A stretch of 64,000 nucleotides of DNA. It comes from Erinaceus europaeus. Taxonomy: Eukaryota; Chordata; Mammalia; Eulipotyphla; Erinaceidae. Positions 21,746 through 31,350 of the stretch are shown here, one piece after another. The stretch is taken from NCBI RefSeq assembly GCF_950295315.1, contig NC_080164.1, positions 8,688,082 to 8,752,081 of the forward strand, in the 5' to 3' direction. The position numbers were made by a program, and so were the translations under genes. The notes under the pieces were generated by a model. It did not search any database. It was not told the DNA's origin and saw nothing but the letters and a program-made list of their open reading frames with translations. Each line of letters starts with the position of its first letter. Position 1 is the first letter of the stretch.

Positions 21746-21904
21746 TTTCTGTTATTCCATCGACTGCTCCATCATATAAAACATATACTGTATCCCTTAC
21801 ATAGCTTTGCCAGGTCTCGGGTTTTTAACTTATAAAATAGAAACTAAATATATGCTTGTAAAGCCTGAAATACACTGCTTAATCAGCGTTACATGCTCAA
21901 TTAA

Positions 21905-22055
21905 AAGATAACCCTAAGAAAGAGGAGGGACAGAAGGAAGGCAGGACGGGTAAAGGAAGGAAAGACGGAAGGGAGAGAGAAAGGAAAAAAGGGAAGGAGG
22001 AGGAAAGGGAAAAAACAAGGAAAGAAAGGGGGGAATGAAGGAACGAGTGAAACAC
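21905..22055. repeat. Purine-rich tract
   Basis: About 150 bases almost wholly A and G on the plus strand (GAAAGAGGAGGGACAGAAGG and similar). It has no precise repeat unit and no SINE body attached. Confidence 0.85.
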
Positions 22056-22876
22056 AAATGTGGAATGGTATCCTCAAAGCAACTGCACCGGCCCAGTTTC
22101 GAAAACGCATCAAGTGGAAGAGTGTAAACCAGAAAATCTGTTTCCCCTTCACTGCTGCAGGCCCCAGAGCATCTGGTCTCATTAAAGGTGCAAAAGTCGA
22201 ATATCCTATTGAAATTTCTCTTTGGTGTAGGAAATTAAGTTAAATTAAAAACATGACCTTGCTCTCCAACTGGCAAAAGTGATCCCGTGCTCAGGGCGAA
22301 ATCATACCCATCAGCAATCCATCAAAAACAGACGTAGCTGAGGGACTTCTATGGCTGAGCCTTGACCTCCTCTGAGACTCCCCGTTTATTTGGCTCCATT
22401 CAGGCAAAGGGGATCAGGTTCTTTATAAAATCCAAAAAAGAAGGTGATATCCGCCCGGGGAGGAGGGTTTCAGGTCTTCTCTAACATTTCACAGACCATT
22501 CAGTTAAAGACAGAGCCACTAACAGCCTGGAGAAACACCTTCCCTTCCCCCTCCTCTTCCTCCAACATGGAGGAAGGCTGCAGAGAGAATTGTTCTCACT
22601 GGCAGAGACTGAGTCCTGAATCCCATTGTAATCCTGTAAGGCCCAGCTGGAGAGCATCCCAGCGACCCCAAGGAGGGGGGTGCTCTAGGCAGGAACAGGC
22701 TTCCAGGGACTTTGGAACTCTTCCTCTACTCTGGTCTGTTTTGCCCTTCCCATTCCTGGGTCAACTTTTTCAAGATCTCTCCACCAAGATTCCTTCTCTC
22801 CCAAAGCAAAGGGACTCATTAGTCCTGCTTCCCCATCCAACAGACACTCAAGAAGTTCAAACTCCAGCCCTAGTAT
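22056..22876. other. Intergenic; 144-codon frame of uncertain meaning
   Basis: A plus-strand frame runs 22444-22878, serine and proline rich, without recognisable domains, and stops at the following SINE insertion. I do not consider it supported as a gene. Confidence 0.35.
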
Positions 22877-23225
22877 AGGTCAGTCTTTTTTTTTTTCCCT
22901 TTCAGGGTTATGACTAGGCTGGTGCCTTCACTTTGACTCCACTGCTTCCTTTGTCCTCTCTCTTTTTTTTTTTTTTTTTAATGTTGGTGTTGGTGCTACT
23001 GCTGTTATTATTGTTACTGGATAGGACAGAGAGAAATTGAGAGAGGAGGGGAGGAAGTGGGAGAGAAAGACAGACACCTGCATACTTACTTCACCGCTGC
23101 TTGTAAAGCGACCCTCCAGGTGGGGAGCCGGGGGCTTGAACTGGGATCCCTTCACCTGTCCCTGTGTCTCGCAATATGTGTGCTTAACCCAGTGCACCAC
23201 CTCCGAGTTGCCCAGGTCAGTCTTT
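22877..23225 (-). mobile_element. ERI-type SINE, minus strand, with target duplication
   Basis: AGGTCAGTCTTT at 22877-22888 and 23214-23225. The reversed tail is T-rich, with a second internal T run near 22962-22979. The body includes ACAGACACCTGCATACTTAC and the B-box complement GGCTTGAACTGGGATCC. Confidence 0.92.
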
Positions 23226-23382
23226 CTTGCAGGTCCTTCTGAAATCCAAAGGGAACATGACAAGTGAATCCCCAAAGAGACATCAGCAGAACTGATGAAG
23301 AGAGTGTCCCTGTGAAAAAAAGACACTGGCCTTCTGGAATCGAGCTCCAAAGAGCTGTTGATAAATGGAATTAAACATGGTG

Positions 23383-23705
23383 AAACGGTGAAACGGGGGT
23401 CGGGCTTAAGCGCACATAGCACAAAGCATGGATCCCACTTCAAGCCCCCAGCTCCCCACCTGCAGGGGGGGAGTCTGCTTCGCAAGTGATGAAGCAGGTC
23501 TTCAGGCCTCCTCTCTAGATTTCTCTCTGTCCTATCCAAAAACAATGACAGCAATGACAACAATAATAATAACAACAACAATGATAAACAAGGGCAACAA
23601 AAGGAAAAAAAATAGCCTCCAGGAGCAGTGGATTCATAATGCATGCACCAAGCCCCAGTAATAACCTTGGAGACACCAAAAAAAAAAAAAAAAAAAAGTG
23701 GTGAA
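23383..23705 (+). mobile_element. ERI-type SINE, head partly deleted
   Basis: GGTGAAAC-type repeats flank it (GGTGAAACGGTGAAAC on the left, GGTGAAATG on the right). The head is short (GGGGGTCGGGCTTAAGCGC), followed by CCAGCTCCCCACCTGCAGG and the long 3' module CCTCCAGGAGCAGTGGATTC, CCCAGTAATAACCTTGG and an A run. Confidence 0.85.
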
Positions 23706-23892
23706 ATGACTCCCTTTGCATATCGTGTTGCTTTGCTTGGTGCATGACCCCAAGTTCAAGCCTGGCCCCCACCAAACTGAAAAAGGCTTTTGGGGCTGTG
23801 GACTCTTCCACCCTCTCTCTGCCTTGCTGTCTTGCTTGCCTCTCTGTCTCTATCTTCAAAAAAAAAAGACAAATAAAATAAATAACTCATGT
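23706..23892 (+). mobile_element. SINE-like element, short type
   Basis: CATGACCCCAAGTTCAAGCC (B-box-like) and a pyrimidine-rich body (CTCTCTCTGCCTTGCTGTCT) lead to an A run and AATAAAATAAATAA tail. Confidence 0.6.
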
Positions 23893-24179
23893 ATAGACCT
23901 GCCAACTGCAGGGTTTTTATAAGGCCAAATCATCTGAAACAATTTAAATGACCAATTTAGAAAATGGCTACAGCTCCAATTTTTTTTCTGACTTGCCCAT
24001 ACCACTTAAAATAAGCAAATTCACATGAAAAACTCTAGTTCCCAACAGGAAGACTTTCTCCAATTAAATTATAAATGCTATCGCCATCATAATTGATATC
24101 AAATAGAGAGCTCTGTGATTTACAGTGAACTTTCCTCTATCAAATTTGTCCAACTTAATCAGCACAAATATGTCAGCTA
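23893..24179. other. AT-rich intergenic, nothing identified
   Basis: No supported feature. Confidence 0.5.
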
Positions 24180-24320
24180 GATACTATTATATCCATTTAG
24201 ATAAGAAACAGATGCTCAGAAAGATTAGATGATATGACTGGGATTAGACATCCAATAAGTGGCAGAGTAGAGATGCAAATCTAGGTTCTCACATTCCAAC
24301 ACCATCACTCTGTCTGGACC
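24180..24320 (-). mobile_element. MIR remnant, minus strand
   Basis: CAGATGCTCAGAAAGATTAG, CATCCAATAAGTGGCAGAGT and GATGCAAATCTAGGTTCTCA match the reverse complement of MIR (gaaactgaggctcagagagg ... agtggcagagctgggattcg). Confidence 0.65.
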
Positions 24321-24439
24321 ATTTTGCATGTCTCCCTTCCCCCTGGGACTTATGGGAAACAGAGGCACACACATACAAAATGGTGAGTCTCAAATGAAAG
24401 AGATTCAGAGAGCTGTTCCATGCACTGGAAAAGTATTTT

Positions 24440-24600
24440 TAAAGATGCATTTGCTTATTTTAATGAGAAAGAAAGAGGGACCAGAGCACTACTCAGCTCT
24501 GGCTTATGGGGATGTCAGGGGCTGTATCTGGGACCTTGAGTCCTCAGGCATGATAACACTATGTTTTGTTTTTCCCTAGATATTTCCCCTGGTCCTGGAA
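24440..24600 (-). mobile_element. Second-family short SINE, minus strand
   Basis: GGGACCAGAGCACTACTCAG, CTCTGGCTTATGGGGATGTC and TTGAGTCCTCAGGCATGATA read as the reverse complement of the family at 10290. Confidence 0.75.
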
Positions 24601-25205
24601 ATGTATTTACTCAATGACTAAAACCAAAAATGACTTTGAGATATTGTGTTGAAAGAACAGACATTCACAATTTGAGGGGAAGCTTTAGTCTAAGACTCTT
24701 CACAGTCAAGTCAAATCACACAAATCTGAGAGAAGAAAATACGTGGTAGCTGGATGTTACAGAAAGAACGAAATAAAGGGGGGAAATGGAGGAAAGAAAA
24801 AAAGAAAGAGAAAAAGAAGATCAAGGATGAGGGCAAGTGAACAGTGGTAAAAACAGTATTTTTCCCATAATTTTCATACGAAATGCCTAACTAATCCTCA
24901 AACTCCCTAAAGTATTACATAAGACATCAGATTTACACAGAACTCATTCTTTTTAATATTGTTATTATTCCAAATATTTTGATCTCCCAAAAGTTTCAAG
25001 GTGAAAGTAGGTACAGAAAAATCTCCTACAAGACCAGCAGCCAGATGATCTCCTGGATAGTGTACCAGCTTTGTTATGCCTGACCCAAGTTCAGCCAACC
25101 CCAGGGCAACTAAAGGGAGCTTTGCTGCCATGCTATCCTTCCCTGCCTCTCCTCTCGATCTGAAAGTTGGCTCAAAGATGTAAAGTAAAGGAGAGAGAAA
25201 ATAAA
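24601..25205. other. Intergenic, nothing identified
   Basis: A purine-rich patch lies near 24770-24840. The 104-codon minus-strand frame at 24907-25221 has no recognisable features. Confidence 0.4.
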
Positions 25206-25361
25206 ATCTTCCTAGGGGCAAGAGATATGCTTCTTGGTGTAATTCTCAGCACCACATGTGTGTACTAAAAAATCCATGAGAGGTGGAATGGTACTTTGCT
25301 CTCTCTTTCTCTTCTCTGTGTCTCTTTCCCTTCTTTTCACTCTACAAAAAAAAAAAAAAAA
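25206..25361 (+). mobile_element. Second-family-related short SINE
   Basis: GGGGCAAGAGATATGCTTCT, AATTCTCAGCACCACATGTG, GGTGGAATGGTACTTTGCTC, a pyrimidine stretch and an A run. Confidence 0.6.
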
Positions 25362-25452
25362 AGTCGGGTCTGGGGCATGACTCCATAGTAAATCACCTAT
25401 AAGAGATCCTGGGGTTTGATCTTGATGACATGTAAGACAAAAATAAAAATAG
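25362..25452 (+). mobile_element. SINE head fragment
   Basis: GGTCTGGGGCATGACTCCAT, ATCCTGGGGTTTGATCTTG (B-box-like) and an ACAAAAATAAAAATA tail, directly behind the previous SINE. Confidence 0.5.
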
Positions 25453-25539
25453 TTTCCTTAGCTCTTAGTGATCTTCTAGCTGTTCAAACTGAGTTAGTTG
25501 GAGATGTGAAGTTCTAAGGCTTTGGGGGGAGTGTTTGAA

Positions 25540-26155
25540 ACCTGCAATAACATCATATACAATAGTCAGTTTTGGAAATAGCCTAAGTGCTCATCAATAG
25601 GTAAGTAGATAAAGAAGATTGCACACACACACACATATACACACACACACATACACACACAACTACTAGAATAGAAAAAATAAGGAAACTATCACTTGTG
25701 ACAACACTGAATGAAATTAGAGGGCATTAGAAATAAACAAGACACAGAAAAATAAATACTGCATGATGTAGCATATATGTGAAATTTTAAAATATCAAAC
25801 ATATAGTAACAGAGAATAGAATGATGGTTATCAAAGACTGGAGAGTAGAGATAATGGGAATCTGTTGACCAAATGGTACAAACATTCAGTAAAAAGAGGA
25901 GAAAGAAAGTTCTGTGACTTTAATATGTATGCATTCTGGTGTCTTTAGTTACCATGTAATTGAAATTTACGAAGAAAGTAAATCTTGAGAATCCAAACAC
26001 AGAATGAAGTATTAAGAACTAAGTGATGGGTATGTTTCTTGTATTTATTACAACTACTTCCCAAGATATGTGTATGTCAAATCATCATATTGTACACCTT
26101 AAATCTATGCAATTATTATTTGTCAAGTATACCTCAATAGAGACAGAAAAATAAT
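25540..26155 (+). mobile_element. Old L1 3' end (L1M-like)
   Basis: AATAGCCTAAGTGCTCATCA, ATCACTTGTGACAACACTGA, TATATGTGAAATTTTAAAAT and the end ATCATATTGTACACCTTAAA then GTCAAGTATACCTCAATAGA is the classical older L1 3' terminus. An internal CA-type repeat sits at 25622-25660. Confidence 0.85.
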
Positions 26156-26238
26156 ACCTTCAGATGCATTTACTGCCAGAAAAAAATACCAGAATAAAAT
26201 AAGAACACCAAGGCATACATTAAACTGCAAATAGAAAA

Positions 26239-26475
26239 TGGGGAGCCAGATGGTCGAGTGCTGGATTGAGAGCACATGTTACAATGTGCCAGGACCCAGA
26301 TGCAAGACCCCACCCCCTGGTCCCAAACTGCAGGAGGAAAGCTTCACAAGTGGTGAAGCAGTGCTGCAGATGTCTTTCTCTCTCTCTCTCCCTATCTATT
26401 TCCCCTTCCCCTCTTGATTTCTGGCTATTTCTATCCAATAAGTAAAGTAATTACAAATTCTTTAAAAACCAAGAA
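26239..26475 (+). mobile_element. Short-type ERI SINE
   Basis: GGGAGCCAGATGGTCGAGTG, AGAGCACATGTTACAATGTG, ACTGCAGGAGGAAAGCTTCA, CTTGATTTCTGGCTATTTCT and a tail of AATAAGTAAAGTAATT. Confidence 0.85.
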
Positions 26476-27360
26476 AGTTGTATTGTGCAAATATTAACTG
26501 TGTGGCTATGTAAGTCCATATGGAAACTAAGAAGAAAACTACAATAAGAAAGAAAATGGGAAAAAATTAAAGCTTAATGCAGACAAGAAGAAAAAGATTA
26601 AAGCTACTGTGTAAATTTCTGTTATGCTAACAGGTTGCAAACAGACTTTTAATGTCTGGAGGTCGTGCTCCATTCATATTTGTTCATCTGGACTTTTCAA
26701 TGGGTCCATCTGCTGCTACTCATGGAAAACTACAATTACAGCTAATGAATCCAATGTTCTCTAAGTTTGCCATAAAAAGCTCCTTTAAATAAATGGAACT
26801 TGAGTAGCTAAGTTGTTTTTCAATGAATAGAGCATCCACTGTGCAGTGCTACTTTCTCCCACACCACCATGACTGAAGTCCTAATTAGAACTTTAGCTAT
26901 CTGAACTATTTTGGCCTTTGACTTCTGGCACAATACGTAATTCCTATCGGTATAGTAAACCAGTAACTTCAGTATTTGTTGAAACTAAATAAAGTTTATA
27001 AGCCTATCAAAATACCTCTTGTTTCTTGTAAATGTTTAGGAAGCATTTCTGAAATGTTTCTGAGAGTTGAGGTCTTAGGAGTTAGTAAGAACCATTGACC
27101 TCATTTTGCACTGTGATTCCTTCTGAATGGAGCAAGCCCTTCACTCTAAAGTAGCAAGGGGAGTCGCATGGACCCAGGAGGACAGTCTAAGAGGTAACGG
27201 TTGGTCACAAGAGGGGCCACCCTCTTCCACAACCCCACAAAAGCCCTGAAGATGGCAAATTTTGTCTATTAATATTATAGTGGCAACTACTAGAAATGGC
27301 GATTTATGAACATTAAATAAGGAAGAGTGAATTCTAAGTCTTCCTACTACCTTGGAGAAA
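26476..27360. other. Repeat-poor AT-rich block
   Basis: No frame of note and no repeat family recognised. Confidence 0.5.

Positions 27361-27418
<58 letters not shown>
27361..27418. repeat. (AT)n microsatellite
   Basis: About 28 AT units, ending in a T run. Confidence 0.97.
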
Positions 27419-27426
<8 letters not shown>

Positions 27427-27980
27427 TACCATTACGCCACTTCTGAAAACTCATTTCATACCACTGCTTTTCAGCAATGAGTCTTTGAAATAAAGAAAAA
27501 TAAAAACCAGGGCCTCGCCAAGTATTCTAAAGGACTCCACGTCTGCCTACATGCTATTAAGACTATAAAACACAGAGAGCAATGAGAATGAACTCATTGA
27601 CTTCTGACCGTTAAACAAGATAATCCACAGCCTGCACTTAGGGTAACAGCGTAACACAGAGGGAGAACTCGAATGAACTACTGTTAGTTTGAGCTATTAT
27701 TACCATCACTGTTCTAAAAAAAAAAAAAAAAAAAAACACTGTTTAACAAGCCTTGAGTTAGTTCCAGAGAAGCCAAAGAGAGTGCAGCTTTCTGATGACT
27801 CCATGACTTTCTAGTTACTTTCCAGAGATACCAACACCTCCATATTTTGTCCAAAGTATTTGGAAAAGTTTGAACAATATAATATTGGCAATGCTATTCA
27901 GGTTTAATCTTATCTAGCCCTTTGAATATCACAAGATTTCTTGATTCATTTCAACTTTACTTAAAAAATATTGTCATTGC
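27419..27980. other. Intergenic, nothing identified
   Basis: Contains an A homopolymer at about 27716-27735 and no supported gene. Confidence 0.5.
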
Positions 27981-29073
27981 TCAATTCTTCTTCTTCTTCT
28001 AGCATTTGCCCTTCTTCCATAGCCAGTCAACAGCATCACGTTGAGCCTGATGTAAAGTTTCGAGACCTCCTTTGAATCTGGAGAGGTGGCAGTCGTTGAC
28101 TATGTGGGTCATAGTCTGTCTGGAGCCGCAAGGGCAGTTCGGGTCGTCTCTGGCTCCCCAGCGATGGAAGGAACATAGCGGCACACCGGCCATGGCCTGT
28201 TCGATAGTGATTGAGGAGGGCCCAATCATAACGTGCTAGGTCTAAGCCAGGTTGACGCTTTCAGGGGTCTGTGATGAGGTGTTTGTTCTTTACCTCAGCT
28301 GACTGCCAACTCTGTTTCCAAGAGTCTGGAACAGAGAAGTTCAGTGTAGGCACAGGGGACCAGATTGGGTGATGAGACATCAAGCGTTGGACAGGGTGGG
28401 CGAAGATATCCGTGTATATTGGCAGGTCCGGTCGAGCGTAGACGTGGGAAATGAACTTAGATGATGCCGCATCCCGACGAATATCTGGCAGGGCGATGTT
28501 GCTAAGAACTGGCAGCCATGGAACCGGAGTGGAACGGATGGTTCAAGAAATTATCCTCATGGAGGAATATAATTTGGAATCGATCAAGTGGACATGGGGG
28601 CTACGGAACCATACTGGGGCACAGTATTCTGCAGTGGAATAGCATAATACCAGAGATGATGATTGTAGTGTGGAAGTGCTCACACCCCATGAGGAGCTGG
28701 CCAGTCTTGCAATGATGTTATTCCTCGCGCCCACCTTTGCTGCAGTTTTTATGAGATGTTTGTGAAATGACAGAGTGCGATCGAGAGTAACGCCAAGATA
28801 GACTGGCTGGGCTTCGTGCCGGATTCTCGTATCGCCAAGCTGCACATTAAGCTCACGCGAGGCCAAGCCATGGTGTAGATGAAAAACAGATGATACCATT
28901 TTTGCAGTGCTAGGGATTAGTTGCCATTTTTTACAGTAATCAGATATCAGAGACATGTCTTTCGTGAGTGTTTCCTCGAGGATGTCGAACTTGGATGCTT
29001 GAGTTGCACAGCAGATGTCATCGACGTAGATGCTCAATACTTGGTTGTCTCTCTTTACGTCTCTTTTTAACAT
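27981..29073 (-). mobile_element. Jockey/CR1-like non-LTR retrotransposon, 5'-truncated copy
   Basis: The minus strand encodes the C-terminal half of a non-LTR retrotransposon polymerase. An open stretch (29073-28543) begins just before the catalytic box, here YVDDICCATQA where YADD is usual. It continues through KKWQLIPSTAKMVSSVFHL and YLGVTLDRTLSFHKHL, typical RT thumb motifs. The same phase runs on past a TGA with PVPWLPVLSNI, PIWSPVPTLNFSVPDSWKQ, past a second TGA, to LARYDWALLNHYRTGHGR. A frameshift then leads to CPCGSRQTMTHIVNDC (28229-27999), the C-terminal Cys/His knuckle. The stop TAG is followed directly by (AAG)4. From memory this architecture is common in arthropods, molluscs and flatworms, not in mammalian L1, L2 or RTE. 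No target duplication was found. Confidence 0.85.
27999..29073 (-). pseudogene. Broken reverse transcriptase reading frame of the Jockey-like element
   Basis: Two in-frame TGA codons (after RIIS at 28543-28545, and before KRQPGLDLARY) and one frameshift (between the GHGRCAAMF and HRWGARDDPN segments) break a single 1.07-kb frame. The second TGA stands where the sense reading gives an arginine-compatible codon, consistent with CGA to TGA decay. So few lesions over 1 kb suggest the copy is not very ancient. The endonuclease domain and the RT fingers and palm before the YVDD box are absent through 5' truncation. Confidence 0.8.
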
Positions 29074-30044
29074 AATCTAGGCAAGATTTTGACTTCAGCA
29101 TTCCATCAAAAACAACGCATATTAAGACTTCCTGTCATCAAAAGTCAATTCTTCAGCCCTCAGCCCTCCTCCATCCCTAATGAAATATATTTCCCTTGGT
29201 ACAAATCACTTGGTTCACTTCCAGTCTTTTAACTTTCTCCTATTTGGTCTCCTTCTTGAGTCTCGCCATTTCTTCCAAACCTCTAAGTGATGAGGTCTCC
29301 AGATCTCAGTCTTGAGAAATTTTCTTTTCTCTGTCATGGTGATGATGTGCAGGCTCATAGACTTCCAATGCAATGACTTCAAAATTTTATCTTCAGCCTA
29401 AACATCACACTCTCAATGTTAACTTTCTCCACTTTCCAAGTTCTTTGATTACTGACTCAAAAATTGTTTGGCTCATGCTTACAGATCTGCCATCAACCCC
29501 CATGGGTTAAGTCTTCAAAATATAAAGAATGTGAATTATTTTCATAGTCTTCATCACTATTCCTCTACTGAGATGGGAAATTATTATGAAGCTGAATAGG
29601 CTTTATCATCAGCCTCATACATATCAGTATGGATTATTGTCCTTTAGTAAAAAAAAAAAAAAGTATCTGAAAGAGATGAAAACATCTCACCTTCAATCTG
29701 TAGACATTTCTCAACAACCTTCCCAGAAATCACTGTGAGTTTGCTTCTCTACTTTCTTGGTATATTGATTTAGTAGGCATGGCTCATGATTCCTAGAAGA
29801 GACTGAGCAGCCGTTGATGATTGCCTGGAGCTGGAAGTAAGGACACTCTGTGCAGTGCTAATTCAGCACTATGGACAGCAATGCAATGTTTCTGGTGCCT
29901 CCCCCCCTCAAAGTTTTTAAGTATTCTCTAACTACACTCATGTATAAAATACACCCATGTCAAATCACCTTGTGCACAATATGAAAACAATGAACAAAGG
30001 AACTATATTAGAGCCTTAATATGTGTTAACCTTGAGAGGCACAA
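29074..30044. other. Repeat-poor AT-rich block
   Basis: No supported gene or repeat family. An A run lies at 29649-29661. Confidence 0.45.
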
Positions 30045-30104
30045 TTGCATATAAGTATAACAGTACCTGAGACTGAACCCAGGACCTCATAACTATAAAG
30101 CAGG
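30045..30104 (-). mobile_element. SINE fragment, second family
   Basis: TACCTGAGACTGAACCCAGG and ACCTCATAACTATAAAGCAG resemble the reverse complement of a short SINE head. Confidence 0.4.
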
Positions 30105-30412
30105 AGGCCAGGTCGTGGTGAACATGGTTAAGCTAACATAGTGCTAAGTACAAGGACCAGCACAAGGATCCAGGTTTGAGCCCCCACTCCCCACCTTCAG
30201 GGGGAAGCTTCATGAGCAGTGAAATGGGTCTGCAGGTGTCTATCTTTGTCTCTCCTCTATCTCCTCTCCTATCTCAATTTCTCTCTGTCCTATGCAATAA
30301 AATGGGAAAAAAATGGCTGCCAGGAACAGTAGATTTGTAGTATCAGCACCGAGTCCCAGTGATAACCCTGGAGGCAAAATAAATAAACAAGTAAATTAAA
30401 TAATAAAAACAA
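30105..30412 (+). mobile_element. ERI-type SINE, long 3' variant
   Basis: AGGCCAGGTCGTGGTGAACA, ATCCAGGTTTGAGCCCCC, CCCACCTTCAGGGGGAAGCT, then the 3' module GGCTGCCAGGAACAGTAGAT and CCCAGTGATAACCCTGGAGG with an AATAAATAAACAAG tail. Confidence 0.88.
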
Positions 30413-31196
30413 AGCTAATATTATATCATTCAACAACATCCCAGACCCTGTACTAAAATAATTTATTTCTTACTTTGTTTAGCCTACTCACTCTGCACAA
30501 GAAATACTGTAACTTCTGCTTTAAAATAAAGAACTTAATGTTTGGGGGTGAGTCCTTGCTCTCATTATTATGTCATCTACACTCCACAGATGCATTAAGA
30601 CTTCCTCCCATGGGCCTGATGAAGTCCAAGATTAGGTGCTCATCAGTTCACTTACTCATAACAACCACTGGGAGGATGATATTGTCTTAAAACAGGAGAC
30701 CATCACATACCATGCCATGAAAGCCATCAAGAGAGAGAAAGCTATCTCAAGGGAGGGAGAATGAACTTTTTAGTAAGTGTTTTCCCAGCCCCATCTATGT
30801 GGTTCCTGTAAGGTCTCCAGTGTACCTAGACCACAGTGACAGGCACATTCCACTGATAAACATGTGATTCCATGTTTGCGTCTCTGTCTAAATTCTTCCC
30901 CCCGTAATAGCAGTTTTCTCATCAGCCCTGCATGTCTACTCCCCTCCGTGTTGCTGAGAGGCAGCCAAACTGTAAAGTCCTTGGCCACAGAAGCACCTGG
31001 CTCTCCAAGGACTTGTAAGCTCATTGCCTTAAATTGAGTAAAGGCTCTTTCATCTTCCTGTTCAGACAAGACTGCAGCCAAGCTTCTTGACAGTATCCTT
31101 CCAGATCTGGCATCCCCACTTCTCCCAAATCCCACTCCTATGTGCTGACTCTGAACTTTCTTCCTTCTACATATACCATTGCTTTGAACAGCTCAC
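30413..31196. other. Intergenic block with a 121-codon minus-strand frame
   Basis: The frame 31135-30770 (starts MGFGRSGDARSG, ends HRWGWENTY) has no domain I recognise and no start or splice support. It may be a chance frame or part of an old repeat. Nothing else is visible. Confidence 0.3.
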
Positions 31197-31340
31197 CCTT
31201 TCTCCTCCTCCTCCTCCTCCTGCTCCTCCTCTCTCCTTCTCCCCCTTTCCTTCTCTCCCTACCTTTTTCCCTCTCCCCCTCTTTTCCTTCCCCCTTTCCC
31301 TCCTTCCCTCTTCCTTCTCTTTATACCTCTCCTTTTTTTG
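31197..31340. repeat. Pyrimidine-rich low-complexity tract
   Basis: CTCCTC units followed by CTTTCCC-type repeats on the plus strand. The overlapping frames are low-complexity artefacts. Confidence 0.9.
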
Positions 31341-31350
31341 AGCTATAATC

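Noticed and set aside
22928..23644. 238-codon minus-strand frame
   Set aside because: It runs through two separate ERI SINEs and their spacer; repeated motifs of the SINE body translate in the same way in many other frames of the window.
30770..31135. 121-codon minus-strand frame as a gene
   Set aside because: No recognisable family and no support for start, splice sites or neighbours; kept only as an unexplained open stretch.
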